In this document: positions 47,142-58,035 of the stretch, in pieces
Numbering within the stretch: the first letter of the stretch is position 1
How the letters are laid out: each line of letters begins with the position of its first letter
Origin: JABFSA01 sp963827515
Lineage (GTDB): Bacteria; Acidobacteriota; Vicinamibacteria; Vicinamibacterales; UBA2999
DNA: 64,000 nt
Reading direction: 5' to 3'
NCBI GenBank assembly: GCA_963827515.1
Contig: CAWHBF010000023.1
Span: 124,001-188,000 of the forward strand
Position numbers and translations under genes: made by a program
The notes under the pieces: model-generated
Databases searched by the model: none
Seen by the model: the letters and a program-made list of their open reading frames with translations, nothing else
What the model was told of the DNA's origin: nothing

Positions 47142-47200
47142 CGCGGGATTCCCGCAGCGGATCCGCGAGTCGAGAGCCATTGTTCGAAAAAGGGGGACGC

Positions 47201-47596
47201 ATGAGAACGTGGGCCGTCATCACCTTCGCCGCAGGCGTCGGACTGTTTTCAGCGCCGCTCGCGGCGCACCACGGCAGTGCGGCATTCGACACCGGGAAAA
47301 AGGTGGAGCTGAAAGGCACCGTCGTGGAGTGGATCTATTCCAATCCGCATTGTCTGCTGAAGCTGGATGTCAAGGGACCAGATGGCAAAGTGGTGCAGTG
47401 GATTGCCGAGGGTCAGGCGCCGAATGTCATTTTTCCAGGCGGCTATCGCAGAGACTCGTTCAAGCCTGGCGATCAGGTGACGATCACCGTCGAGCCGGTC
47501 AAAGAAAACCAGCCGATGGGACGCATCCTCGCGGCCGTGCTCGCGAACGGGACGAAACTGGGCCGTGCGTCATCGGCAGGTGCAATAGTCGAGTAG
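47201..47596 (+). CDS. DUF6152 family exported protein
   Basis: A 131-residue protein, ATG 47201 after AGGGGGA. The signal peptide ends APLAA, mature His-His at 23-24 (HHGSAAFDTG); NPH at 48-50 (IYSNPHCLLKLDV), then WIAEGQAPNVIFPGGYRRDSF split by family-typical Pro-Gly. It is close to the copy at 63169, sharing most of the core. It follows the secreted-protein gene and converges with another at 47625. The ORF is intact. Confidence 0.87.
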   Translation: MRTWAVITFAAGVGLFSAPLAAHHGSAAFDTGKKVELKGTVVEWIYSNPHCLLKLDVKGPDGKVVQWIAEGQAPNVIFPGGYRRDSFKPGDQVTITVEPVKENQPMGRILAAVLANGTKLGRASSAGAIVE

Positions 47597-47624
47597 CCGT
47601 CTCGTCGCGTAGAAGAACCCGCGG

Positions 47625-48497
47625 CTACTTGTCTGCCTCCGGCAAGTTGCCAGCGGGCCTGGCGATTTCCTCGTTGTAGGCCGCCGTCTCTGACGGCACG
47701 CATTCCATTTCGCGAATATCGAACGTCGGCGATTGCAGTCTCAACGACATGTCGAGCGCGTCCCAGGGCTTCGTGTACATCTTCGGGTCGTCGATCGTGA
47801 TTGTGAGCTGCAGGTGCTCGCGGTCCGACCCGCCGGTACCGTTCTGTCACGCGCAGCTCCTCGCTGTGCGGACGACCAGCCGCATCTATCCAGGTGCGTT
47901 CGTCGATCCCCGACGTCTGCGCCACGAACGTGTAGTCGTCTTCCCAGCGGCCGACGGAGTAGCCGTGCCACCGTGGCTCGTCGAATTCCTTCGGGAGCTC
48001 CGGGATGTCAGTCCGGATCACGCGCCACTTGTTGTTGAGCATGTACAGCACGACGACGTTCTCAGGACTCTGGATGAGCCGGATGGTTCTGAGATTCCAG
48101 AGCGCCAGGCGAGGGAAGCCGACCGGATCGCAGCCGGTACCCGTCACGCCCCCTTTCACCGGGTCGTCCGTGAGCGCGGGGTTCACCGCCGTAATTCCCG
48201 ACGGATGGCTTGTCTGGCCATCCAGGTCTTGCGCCCCAGCGGCGTGAAGGGCAACTCGTCTTGCGGCCTCCCTCTCGATGGCTTCAGCTGCGCGCCGTCT
48301 GCCTGCACCCCGACCTGCGCTCCCGCGGCGGGGACCCAGATTCCCGAAATATCGCGGCGAGGCGCAGCGGCAGGCTTCTCGCCCTTCCGGTCGAAGTCGT
48401 ACACCGCACCTGGTTGCCGCGCCTGCGAATAGGCCAACGGTAAGAACAACAAGACGGCCACCAGCGCCATCGCAGGAACGACCCATCGCTTTGCCAT
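47625..48497 (-). CDS. Exported SxGRWE-family protein (two frameshifts)
   Basis: ATG 48497 encodes a signal peptide (MAKRWVVPAMALVAVLLFL, ending AYSQ) and ISGIWVPAAGAQ. Breaks near 48205-48215 and near 47840 must be bridged. The middle frame has GTGCDPVGFPRLAL (first Cys), WHGYSVGRWEDDYTFVAQT and RVTERYRRV; the last frame has LTITIDDPKMYTKPWDALD, REMECVPSETAAYNEE (second Cys) and stops at TAG 47625. The three pieces match the family in order. It lies downstream of the receptor at 48562-51869, separated by a strong hairpin, and converges with the DUF6152 gene. Confidence 0.72.
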
Positions 48498-48526
48498 ATA
48501 CGATGCCCTTTATGAAGCGTCTGCGA

Positions 48527-48554
48527 GAGCAGGCGCGCTGATGCGCGCCTGCTC
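48527..48554 (-). terminator. Perfect 12-bp hairpin after receptor gene
   Basis: GAGCAGGCGCGC (48527-48538) and GCGCGCCTGCTC (48543-48554) pair fully around a TGAT loop, 7 bases beyond the receptor stop at 48562. There is no T-run. It separates the receptor from the secreted-protein gene. Confidence 0.6.
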
Positions 48555-48561
48555 CTTTCGT

Positions 48562-51500
48562 CTAGAACCCGTACTTGACACCGAACTGCAGGATGCGGGG
48601 ATCGCCGACCATCGACTGAATCCGGCCGAAGTTCCCGGAATTGAGCGTCGTGATCGGGTTGCCCCAGTTGAAGTTGTTCAACAGGTTGAACACCTCTACG
48701 CGCGCTTCCACCTGCCGGTTTCCGCCCACCGGCACGAGTCGCGACACCGCCAGATCCGCCTTCCAGAACCCCGGTCCCTTGATGCTGGCCCGCTGGTGGT
48801 CGCCAAACGCGTCGGGGGCCGGGACCGCGAAGGCGTCGCGGTTCAGGAACCTGGTCAAGGTCTTCTCCCCGTAGACGTCATCGGAAATCTGATTGACCCG
48901 ATTCGCGGTGGCCGTACCGGTGAAGTGCGTCACGCCCGTGGTCACGGTGAGCCAGTCGCCCGACCGCGCGCTGACAATGCCCGACAGCCGCCAGTTCGAC
49001 GCCAGGGCCCGCAGCGCAGCGTTGCTGAATTCCGGCGACTCGTACCCCAGGGTCAAGTTGGCCAGGTGCGTCTTGTCCCAGTCACAATGGCCGAGATCGT
49101 AATCGAGGTCGTCGGCCTTCGCATACGGGCCGCCGCCGCCGCTGCCTGAACCTCCACCGCCGCCACGACCGAGCTGCAGGCCGAAGCAGCGTCCCCAGGT
49201 CCAGTTGCCATTGAGGCTCAGGCCGTTCACGGCGCGTCGCTGGACCGTGACCTTCAGGCCGCGATAATCCTGCGTGGAAAGGTCGTCGAAGCGATACGCG
49301 TTGCCGATGTACTGCGCCTCCGCCGGATTCAGCAGGTAGAAGCGGCGGCGGTTGTTCAAATTGCCGGGCACGGTACACACCGGATAGGCCACGCCGTTGA
49401 TGGTGCAGGGACCGCTGCCCAGATATTGGCCCTGGTTGAGGTCCACGCTCCCCCAGAAGCGATCCGAGTGGCTGCCGATATAGCTCACCGACGCGCCCCA
49501 GTTCGTGCCCAACTGCCGTTCCACCGAGACGTTCCACTGCTGCACGCGCGGCGAATTGATATCGGGATCGATGGAGCCCATTTCACCGAAGGCAGGGAAC
49601 CTGGTATTCCGGTTCGTCTGAACCGGGCGTCTCGCCGCCCACGTGGGCATAGGGGTCGTCCAGGCGGCCCGGCGGATCCTGGAACATCAAGCGGCTGCCA
49701 TACGGCGGGCCGGAGGACAGGTTGAACCACGTTTCCCCTTCGGGAAAGTCATAGGCCAGTCCGTAGGAGGCCCGCACGCTCATGCGGCCGTCTCCCGTCA
49801 CGTCCCACGCGACCCCTGCTCGTGGCGCAAAGTTCCACCACTTCGTGGTGAAGCCCGAATTCCCGGGCGGAAAACCCGGATCGCCCGGATAGAGGTAGCC
49901 GGCCGGCGCGTTCACGAACTGCGGTGCTCTTGACGCTCCGCCGGAAGTGGTCCTCGTTGAAATTGGTGACCGAGCCCTGCGTGACCCGCTGTCCGGAAAA
50001 CGGCTCCCACCGCAACCCGCGTTCACGGTGATGCGGTCGGTCGCGCGCCAGGCGTCCTGCGCATACAGCCCCTGGTACAACTGATGGAAGGTCACGCCGA
50101 CATACGAGTTGTGTGAGAAGACCGAGACCCGGCCGAGGAGAAAGTCCCCGAGCCCCAACCCGGTGATCTGGCCGTTGAACGCGTAGTTCCCCCCGCTCCG
50201 CGACCAGGTATTCATGAAGACCCGCCAGTACGCCAGGTTCGCGCCGAGCGCGATCTCGTGGCGCCCCCGCACCATCGTCAGGTCGTCGTTCAACTGGAAG
50301 GAGTTGTTCGCGGCGAGGCCCGCCGACGCCCGCGCATCCGAGATCTCGAACCCGTTGGTCACCGCCAGCTGTATTTCCTTCGTCGGCGAGTAGTTGGTGA
50401 TCTTGATCCCCAGCTCCTCAGGGCCGAAATAATCAGAATTGCGGCGATCGACGGTCGTCCGGTTGAACGCAAACCGCACCGCGTTGACCATGTTGGCGCC
50501 CATCACCGTGGTGTGGCCCAGCGTCATCGACTGCGCATAGTTGTTGATGCCGGGAACGTGCGTGGCCAGGATGTTGCCGTCCGCCAGCGAAAAGCTCGAC
50601 GGCGCCTTGTGAAAGGTGAGCATGTAGCGGCCGAACACGGTCTGACTGCGGCGGTCATCTGGTAGTCGACGCGACTCACCGCCTGCCCTTCGTCCCGGTT
50701 ATCCGGCTGCGCGAACTTCGTTTCGCCGCACGGGTCGTCCGTCTTCGGCACGCGCGCCGCGATGTTCAGCGCGGCGGGGCTGAACAGCGTCGGATCCACG
50801 CGGTTGTTGACGAACGGCGCACGCAGCGCGATCTGCGCGGCCGCTGTTGCACGCCGCCGACGCGAACGCCGTGAAGTCGCCGGCCAGCATCGCCGCCGTC
50901 GGCACGTAGGCGATGTTCGAGGTCGACGCCACGCGCGTCATGGTGCCCTGGTAGCCGCCAAAGAAAAACAGCCGGTCCCGGGCGATCGGGCCGCCGATCG
51001 TGCCGCCGAACTGGTTGCGCCGCAGCCCGTCGCTGACGCGTTTGCCGTCTGCGCCGCGTAATCGCAAACGGGTTCGTCGCGTTGAATCGGTGGTGGCGCA
51101 GGAACTCAAACGCGTTGCCGTGGAACACATTGGATGCCCGACTTGGTGACGGCGTTCACCGACGCCCCCGAGTGCATGCCGTTCTGCGCCGACAGGCCGC
51201 TCGTCGCTACGCGGAACTCCTGCATCGCATCCGGGAACGGCAGCGGCAGGCCGCCCGCGTTCTGGGGGTCGTTGTGCATGGCGCCGTCGAGGACGTAGGC
51301 GACGCCGGCGTCCATGCCTCCCGCCACCGTGATGCTGACACCGCCCTGAAAATTCTTCGTATTGGGCCTTCCGGTGACGAAGGCGGCGCCCGACAGCACG
51401 ATGAGGTCGGTCATCTCGCGTCCCTGGAGCGGCAGCGCCACGATCCGCTCCTGCTCGACAACCGAACTGATGCCGGCGCTCCGCACGTCCACGATCGGCG

Positions 51501-51869
51501 CCGCCGCTTCCACCGACACCGTCTCCTCCAGATTCCCGACCCCCAGCACCGCATTGATGTCGGCGTCGCTCCGACCTGCAGCGTGATGCCGGTCTGGACG
51601 TAGGTGCGGAATCCCTGCAAGGAGACTTCGAGCCGATACGGGCCGAGCGGCAGGTTCGACACGATCCACGCCCCCGAGCCGTCGCTCGCGACCGACCGCG
51701 TGAATCCGGTATCAGTCTGGGTGACGGTCACGGTGACGCCCGGCAGCACGGCGCCGCTTTCATCGGTCACCCGGCCGGCGAGTCCGGCCGTTGCCTGCGC
51801 CCAGGCGACACCGCCGGACAGCAACAGGCTCAACGCAACAAGCGAGAAACTGCGTAGACAGCGATTCAT
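48562..51869 (-). pseudogene. TonB-dependent receptor, Oar-like, heavily frameshifted
   Basis: ATG 51869 opens MNRCLRSFSLVALSLLLSG and a carboxypeptidase-regulatory-like domain (AGLAGRVTDESGAVLPGVTV). The protein is then spread over at least seven frame changes, near 51555, 51130, 51065, 50840, 50640, a compensated pair at about 49930-50030, and 49600. Pieces in order include NLEETVSVEAAAPIVDVRS, AVNAVTKSG, FGGTIGGPIARDRLFFFGGY, LNIAARVPKTDDPCGETKF, the barrel from MLTFHKAP, and a C-terminus ending FGVKYGF. It is the inverted paralogue of 52185-55501. So many lesions suggest inactivation unless the sequence is poor here. Confidence 0.75.
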
Positions 51870-52184
51870 CACACAATCCTCCACCTAGCGTTTCACGTGC
51901 GGATTTTCGCTTCGATTGGGCGCATGCTACACCCAAGGCCAGCGAGTTGCCACGGACATCTTTTCGTGGCGCACCAACTGTCTCCGGGGCGCGAACCGGA
52001 GTGTCTCTCAGCAACCTCGCTCGACGCACGGCGTCGCTGCCAGATCCACGTCAGGACGGAGCTGCCGAGTGGCTTTGGAAGCGGCCGCATTATTCGATTG
52101 CATGCGGCCCATCGGGTGTAGTATTTGCCCCAACTTTGGTGCCCGCACGGAGATTCGCGCACTTGCGCGAGATGGGAGGACTGT
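51870..52184. promoter_or_regulatory. Shared leader region between two divergent paralogous receptors
   Basis: This 315-base gap holds no gene. On each strand the last bases before the receptor start are alike: GGGTGTAG followed by AT about 75-90 bases upstream, then GGAGGA, TGTGTGAT and CGCTG-CTACGCA into the coding region. The copies therefore duplicated with their leaders. On the minus strand TAGCAT could be a -10 with TGGCAA 17 bases upstream, a weak match. The central part shows nothing recognisable. Confidence 0.45.
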
Positions 52185-55100
52185 GTGATCAGTCGCTGCC
52201 TACGCAATTTCCCTCTTGTTGGGTTCCCTCTTGTTGCGCTTGGCCTGACGCTGGCGACCGGCGTCGCCTGGGCCCAGGCCACCGCTCAACTTGCGGGTCG
52301 AGTCACCGATGAAAGCGGTGCCGTGCTGCCCGGGGTCACGGTAACCGCGACTCAGACCGACACGGCCGCCTCGCGCACGTCGGTGACGGACGGGGCCGGG
52401 GCGTGGATCCTGATCGAACCTTCCGACCGGCCCGTATCGTCTCGAGGTTTCACTCCAGGGCTTTCGGACGTATGTCCAGACCGGCATTGTGTTGCAGGTC
52501 GGGGCATCGCCGACCATCAATACGTCACTGGCGGTCGGCAACTTGGAGGAAACGGTGTCGGTGGAAGCGGCGGCACCGATCGTGGACGTGCGAAGCGCCG
52601 GAATCAGCGATGTGGTCGAACAGGAGCGGATTGTCGAGTTGCCGCTGCAGGGCCGCGAGGTCACCGATCTCATCCTCCTGGCGGGTTCCGCCATCCAGAC
52701 TGGCAGGCCCAACAACAAAGGTTTTCAGGGGGGCGTGAGCATTTCGGTCGCGGGCGGCATGCTCGCGGGTGTCGCGTACACCCTCGACGGCGCCATGCAC
52801 AACGACGTGCAGAATGATGGCGGGCTACCGCTTCCGTTCCCGGATGCGCTGCAGGAGTTCCGGGTGGCCACCAGCGGTCTGTCGGCTGAGAACGGCATGC
52901 ATGCGGCTGCCGCTGTCAACGCCGTGACCAAGTCCGGCACCAATGTGTTTCACGGCAACGCGTTCGAGTTCCTGCGAGACCATCGGTTGAACGCGACAAA
53001 TCCGTTTGCGGCCACGGGGTCGGATGGGAAACGGCTGGACGATGGGCTCCGGCGCAATCAGTACGGCGGCACGCTGGGCGGCCCGATTGTCCCGGACAAG
53101 CTGTTCGTCTTCGGAGGCTACCAGGGTACCAAGACCCGCGTGAGCCCGACCGACAACATCGCGTACGTGCCCACGGCCGCGATGCTGGCCGGCGACTTCA
53201 CGGCGTTCGCATCGCCCGCGTGTAACAGCGGCCGTCAGATCGCACTGCGGGCGCCGTTCGTGAACAACCGGGTCGATCCGGCGCAGTTCACCCCGCCTGC
53301 GCTGAACCTCACGGCTCGCCTGCCGAAGACGGACAATCCGTGCGGCGAAACGAAGTTCGGCCTGCCGTTGCACCAGGACCAGTGGCAGGCGGTGACACGC
53401 ACCGATTATCAATTGACCGCCAACAACTCGGTGTTCGGCCGGTACATCGCCACCAAACACGATGAACTATCGAGCTATTCCCTGTCAGGTGGCAACGCGA
53501 TAGCCACCGCCAATCCCAACATCGACAACCTGGCACAGACCCTGACCGTCGGGGACACGGCGGTGCTTGGCGCCAATATGGTCAACGCGCTGCGGTTTGC
53601 GTACAACCGGACGGCCGTTCACCGGTTCAACGACGACTTCTTCACCCTCACCGACCTGGGAGTTCCGATCTACAACCACTCGTCAACGGAAGAAATGCAG
53701 TTGAGTGTGACGAACGGGTTCAATATCTCGAGGGCGCAAGCGAGTCAGTCCACCGCTGCCAACGACGCCTTCCAACTGAACGACGACCTCACACTGGTAC
53801 GAGGAAGCCACCAAATCGGGCTCGGCGCGAGCGTGGCGTACTGGACGGTCGAACAGTGGTCATACTCGCAAGCCAACGGGAACTTCACGTTCAACGGCCA
53901 GAACACCGGCCTGGGACTGGCGGACTTCCTGGTGGGACGGCCCAGCGCATTTACACAGGGCAGCAGAATCGGCCTGCGCTTCCACCATTGGTACCAAGGG
54001 CTGTATGTCCAGGATGCCTGGCGAGCGACGGATCGCGTGACCGTCAACGGCGGTCTGCGGTGGGAGCCCTATTCTGGACAGCAGATCGACGAGGGCTCGG
54101 TCGCTCATTTCAGTCTCGACGGGTTCCGGCAGGGCGTCAAGAGCACCATGTTCGTGAACGCGCCGGCGGGATTGAGCTACTTTGGCGATCCAGGCTATGA
54201 CCGCCGGACTGGCTTCAAGATGCAGTGGTGGAATCTGGCGCCGCGTGGAGGGGTCGCGTGGGACGTATCGGGGGACGGCCGCATGGCGGTGCGAGCTTCC
54301 TACGGACTCGCGTACGACCTGCCCGCAGGGGAAACGTGGTTCAACGGGGCCGTCGGGTCCGCCGTACAGCAACCGCCTCACGTTATCGAATCCACCGGGC
54401 GGATTTGCGGACCCTTATGCCAGCGTGGGTGGAAACCCGTTCCCGATTGTGACCAGCCCGGACATGACGTTCCCTCCCTTCGGTCTATTGGGTGCCGTCG
54501 ACCCCGAGAACAACGCGCCCCGCGTCCAGCAGTGGAACCTCACGGTCGAACGCCAGCTTGGGACGAACTGGGGGGCATCGGTGAGCTATCTGGGCAGCTA
54601 CTCGGACCGCTTCCTGGGGAGAGTGGAGCAAAATCCTGGTGTCTACCTGGGCGTGGGCCCCTGCACCCTCAGCGGGGTGACGTATCCAGTGTGCACCGTC
54701 CCTGCCAACCTGAACAACCGTCGCGCATTGTCCCTGGAGAATCCACAGGAGGGACAGTACATCGGTACCCTGGAGCTGTTCGACGATGTGACGACGACGG
54801 AGTATCGCGGCCTGAGGGTGTCCTTCCAACGTCGAGCAGCGACCGGCGTGAGCCTCAATGGCAACTGGACCTGGGGTCGCTGCCTTGGAGGCCTGCTCGC
54901 CCGTGGAGGTGGTGGAGGCGGCGACAACGGTGCCGGCGGCCCGTACCAGAATCCCGCCGACCTCGATTACGACCGCGGGCACTGTGACTGGGATCACGCG
55001 CATCTGGCCAACTTCACCGTCGGGTACCTTTCGCCCCAGTTCAGTGGCGCGGTCCTGCGGGCCATCGCGTCGGACTGGCAGCTATCGGGGATTGTCAGCG

Positions 55101-55501
55101 CTCGATCGGGCGACTGGATCAGCGTGACCACAGGCGTGACCAGCTTCAACGGCCTAGCCGACCGGGTCGATCAGGTTTCCGATGACATCTACGGAGAGAA
55201 GACCCTGGACAGCTATCTGAACCGCGCCGCCTTTGCACAACCAGCGCCCGGCACGTTTGGCAACCTTGTGCGCAACAGCGTCAATGGCCCGGGGGCCTGG
55301 AAGGCGGATCTGGCCGTATCGCGGCTCTTCTCATGGAGCGGGAGCCAAAGGGTTGAGCTGCGTGTCGAGACATTCAACCTGTTCAATACGTTCAACTGGG
55401 GCAACCCTATTACGGCGTTGAATTCGGGTAACTTTGGCCGGATTCAGACAATGGCGGGCGATCCCCGAATCATCCAGTTTGGGGTCAAGTATGGATTCTA
55501 G
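52185..55501 (+). CDS. TonB-dependent receptor, Oar-like (two frameshifts)
   Basis: GTG 52185 (VISRCLRNFPLVGFPLVALG) is chosen by match to the inverted paralogue and follows GGGAGGA. The signal ends VAWAQ, then ATAQLAGRVTDESGAVLPGV. Breaks are near 52410-52450 (in the regulatory-like domain) and near 54350-54370 (TWFN joining SGPPYSNRLTLSNPPGG). The plug has IVELPLQGREVTDLI and AVNAVTKSGTNVFHG; the barrel ends FGVKYGF. About 1100 residues if joined. The secreted protein gene starts 39 bases after its stop, so they form an operon. The paralogue at 48562 is much more damaged. Confidence 0.82.
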
Positions 55502-55505
55502 ACGG

Positions 55506-55530
55506 CGGGCTGATGGGCATGGACAGCCCG
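55506..55530 (+). promoter_or_regulatory. Intercistronic hairpin before secreted-protein gene
   Basis: CGGGCTG (55506-55512) pairs with CAGCCCG (55524-55530), 11-base loop, just before the GGGAGGG ribosome-binding site of the gene at 55541. It could be a partial terminator or processing site between the receptor and the next gene. Confidence 0.4.
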
Positions 55531-55540
55531 GGAGGGCAGC

Positions 55541-56356
55541 ATGACGAAGTTGTTGGTCGTCTCTATCGCAGTCGCAGGACTGGCTCTGTCGCTTATGCAA
55601 CTGCAGGCTCAGGAGCGGGTGAGATCAATCAGCGTGGGCGGCACTCCCAGAATCTCCGCAGCCGACGCGGCCAAGCCGGTGCCACGACTGCCCGACGGCA
55701 CCGTGGACCTGACCGGCCCATGGCTCGATGGCGGCAGCAACGACGACATCGAGCGTGACGGCGGGTTGAAACAGGGCGAGCTACCGCTGCTCCCGTGGGC
55801 GAAGGAACTCCGGGACAAACGCCTCGAAAAGGACGAACCTTACACGGCCTGCCTGCCGATGAGCGTGCCACGACACAACCCGTATCCGTGGAAGATGGCG
55901 ATGAGCTACACGCCAAAAGGGTTGACGCACATCTACATACTGCACGAGACCGGCGACGCCGGCGCGCATCGTGTGGTGTACATGGACGGCCGCAAGCACC
56001 CGGTGGATCCGATCCCGACATGGTGGGGCCACTCGATTGGCCGGTTTGAGAAGGATACGCTCGTCATCGACACGATCGGCTACAACGACAGGTTCTGGTT
56101 CGATGCCCGTGGGACACCGCACACGGAGCAGTTACACACCGTCGAACGGTGGACCCGCACGAGTTTCGGGAAGATGACGAACGACTTCACGCTCGACGAT
56201 CCCGGGGCGTTCTCACGACCCGTCCAGTTGAAGTTCACGGCCACTCATATCCGCCCGGACCTCGACCTGATGGAGTTCATCTGTCTGGAGAACAATGAGT
56301 ACGGCAAGGCCGCCGAGATCGTTCCCGCCAATGAGGGCGGTCAGAGGGGCAAGTAG
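55541..56356 (+). CDS. Exported SxGRWE-family protein, unknown function
   Basis: An intact 271-residue member of the family. The signal peptide (MTKLLVVSIAVAGLALSLMQ) is followed by VDLTGPWLDGGSNDDIE, YTACLPMSVPRHNPYPW (first Cys), WWGHSIGRFEKDTLVIDTIG, YNDRFWFDARGTPHTEQLH, VERWTRTS, FTLDDPGAFSRPVQLKF and MEFICLENNEYG (second Cys). It is the clearest reference sequence for the group here and close to the product at 56902-57763, which lies on the opposite strand beyond a DUF6152 gene. It should be periplasmic or surface exposed. No known active-site pattern is seen. Confidence 0.85.
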   Translation: MTKLLVVSIAVAGLALSLMQLQAQERVRSISVGGTPRISAADAAKPVPRLPDGTVDLTGPWLDGGSNDDIERDGGLKQGELPLLPWAKELRDKRLEKDEPYTACLPMSVPRHNPYPWKMAMSYTPKGLTHIYILHETGDAGAHRVVYMDGRKHPVDPIPTWWGHSIGRFEKDTLVIDTIGYNDRFWFDARGTPHTEQLHTVERWTRTSFGKMTNDFTLDDPGAFSRPVQLKFTATHIRPDLDLMEFICLENNEYGKAAEIVPANEGGQRGK

Positions 56357-56381
56357 ACGGGCAGCTACCGCGACAAGACAC

Positions 56382-56452
56382 AACCACGAAGTTCCCGACG
56401 GTCGTGAAGGGCACGACGCCCTCTGCGGCAATCCGTCGTGAGCTTCGTGGTT
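56382..56452. repeat. Inverted repeat AACCACGAAG / CTTCGTGGTT
   Basis: Perfect 10-base arms at 56382-56391 and 56443-56452 with 51 bases between, the interior also having short GTCGTG/CACGAC pairings. It lies between two convergent genes (stops at 56356 and 56475) and could end both transcripts. Confidence 0.5.
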
Positions 56453-56474
56453 CGAAACACGACCTCCGGTTTCC

Positions 56475-56873
56475 TCAGCGTCCTGGAGAGTCCGGGGCGC
56501 CCGACGCGCCCGTGAAGGAGCGACCATCCGCCAGCATGAGAGAGTCAGCGACGGCCCTCGTCAGGATCTTCCGGCCGCCGAACCCCTTGAAGGTGATTCC
56601 AGAACCGGTCTTCAGATCCGCCGGCTTCCAGCCGCGGCGAAGAACGCTGTTGACCGCACCAAGTTCGAGATTCCAGGTTGTCACCGTGCCGTTCGGTTCG
56701 GTGACGTCGACGTACACTCGCATGTGTGGGTTCGTCCACTCGACCTTCGAGATGACGCCCGTCCCCTCAACCGGCTTCTTCGGATCGTATTCAACCGCGA
56801 AGGAGTGATGAGCAAGAACGGGCGCGGATACGGCCCCGATGGCCAGGCCCGCAAAAAGCACGGCAGTCTTCAT
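56475..56873 (-). CDS. DUF6152 family exported protein
   Basis: A 132-residue protein. The signal peptide ends APVLA; mature His-His at 22-23 (HHSFAVEYD); NPH at 48-50 (EWTNPHMRVYVDV), followed by WNLELGAVNSVLRRGW. The C-terminal part (LKTGSGITFKGFGGRK) is a typical small-barrel strand pair. It starts 28 bases after the stop of the upstream secreted-protein gene on the same strand. The ORF is intact. Confidence 0.87.
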   Translation of the reverse strand: MKTAVLFAGLAIGAVSAPVLAHHSFAVEYDPKKPVEGTGVISKVEWTNPHMRVYVDVTEPNGTVTTWNLELGAVNSVLRRGWKPADLKTGSGITFKGFGGRKILTRAVADSLMLADGRSFTGASGAPDSPGR

Positions 56874-56901
56874 GAAATAACTCCTCCACCCTGAGCGGAT
56901 C

Positions 56902-57763
56902 CTACTTCTGTTCCGCGGGCTTGACCTCGAGGCCGTAACCCTTGTCCTTGTAGACGTTCTCGATGCCAGCGGCGACGCCGTACTGATTGTTCTCGGTGCA
57001 GATGAACTCCATCAGATCCTCCCCTGGAGGGAGTGACTTTCGCCGCGAACTTGAGCTGCACCGGCCGGGAGAATGCGCCGGGATCGTCGAGCGTGAAGTC
57101 ATTCGTCATCGTCCCGTACGAGGTCCGTGTCCACCGCTCGATCGTGTGCATCTGCTCGGTGTGCGGCGTGCCTCGGCTGTCCATCCAGAACTTGTCGTTG
57201 TAGCCGATCGTGTCGATCACGAGGGTGTCCTTCTCCCAGCGACCGATCGAATGGCCCCACCAGGAGGGGATCAGATCCTCGGGGTGCTTCCGGCCGTCCA
57301 TGAAGATGTGCCGAATGCGCCCGGCATCGCCGTTCTCGTGTTGGATATAGATCGTGCCGGGTCCCTTGGACGTCACCGACTGGATGAAATTCCAGGGATA
57401 GGGATTGACGCGCGGCACGCCCATCGGCGTGCAATACAGATAGGGCTCGTCTTCCTCCCTGCGGCTGTTCATGAGGGCCTTCGCCCACGGCAGCAGCGGC
57501 AGTTCGTCCTTCTTCAACCCGCCCATCATTTCGATATCGGAGTTCGAGCCGCCCCCGACCCAGGGGCCGTGCAGATCCGGCTTCCCGTCAGGCATACGGG
57601 GCACTGCGCCATTGGCGATCTCGGGCGGTGCCGTGGGCGTGAACTCTCCGGACAGCTTCGCACGCAACTCCTCGTCGGCGTTGCGCGGGCGCTCCTGCGC
57701 CTGGGCCAGCAACGCCCCCATGAGCCCAATCACCGCGAGCGCGACAATATTGATCTTCCTCAC
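56902..57763 (-). CDS. Exported SxGRWE-family protein (late frameshift)
   Basis: GTG 57763 after GGAGGTTTT begins MRKINIVALAVIGLMGALLA. Family marks: LHGPWVGGGSNSDIE, LYCTPMGVPRVNPYPW (first Cys), WWGHSIGRWEKDTLVIDTIG, HTEQMHTIERWTRTS and FTLDDPGAFSRPVQLKF. A break near 57030 must be bridged to reach DLMEFICTENNQYGVA (second Cys) and the stop at 56902; without it the frame would run to 56870 with an aberrant tail. It is close to the protein at 55541, so the pair probably duplicated with the intervening DUF6152 gene. About 287 residues. Confidence 0.8.
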
Positions 57764-57839
57764 AAAACCTCCGTTCAGACGCGTATGCTAAGCCGGATCG
57801 CCGGGTCAGTTGAAGTCCTAGGCCAGCATCCGTCCCAGA

Positions 57840-58007
57840 CTAAAAGCGCAGGAACGGGAGCACAGTACCCCAGAACAGCACACCGAACCACAAGAACAAT
57901 CCCACTGCGGCAACGACTCTCGGAGTCAGCGCCGCGTCATCTCCCGATCCCAAGACCCACGCCCGGTCAGACACCGTCAGGTAGAACGCCTGAAGCCCCG
58001 TCCCGAG
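57840..58007 (-). pseudogene. C-terminal remnant of a small membrane protein
   Basis: An open frame of 55 residues without a clear start reads GLQAFYLTVSDRAWVLGSG, then TPRVVAAVGLFLWFGVLF and WGTVLPFLRF before TAG at 57840. It has one strong transmembrane segment ending near the terminus, like the end of multi-pass small membrane proteins. A stop just upstream and no ribosome-binding site indicate a truncated relic between two exported-protein genes. Confidence 0.45.
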
Positions 58008-58035
58008 TCACCCTGGCCACGGCGCAACCCTCATC

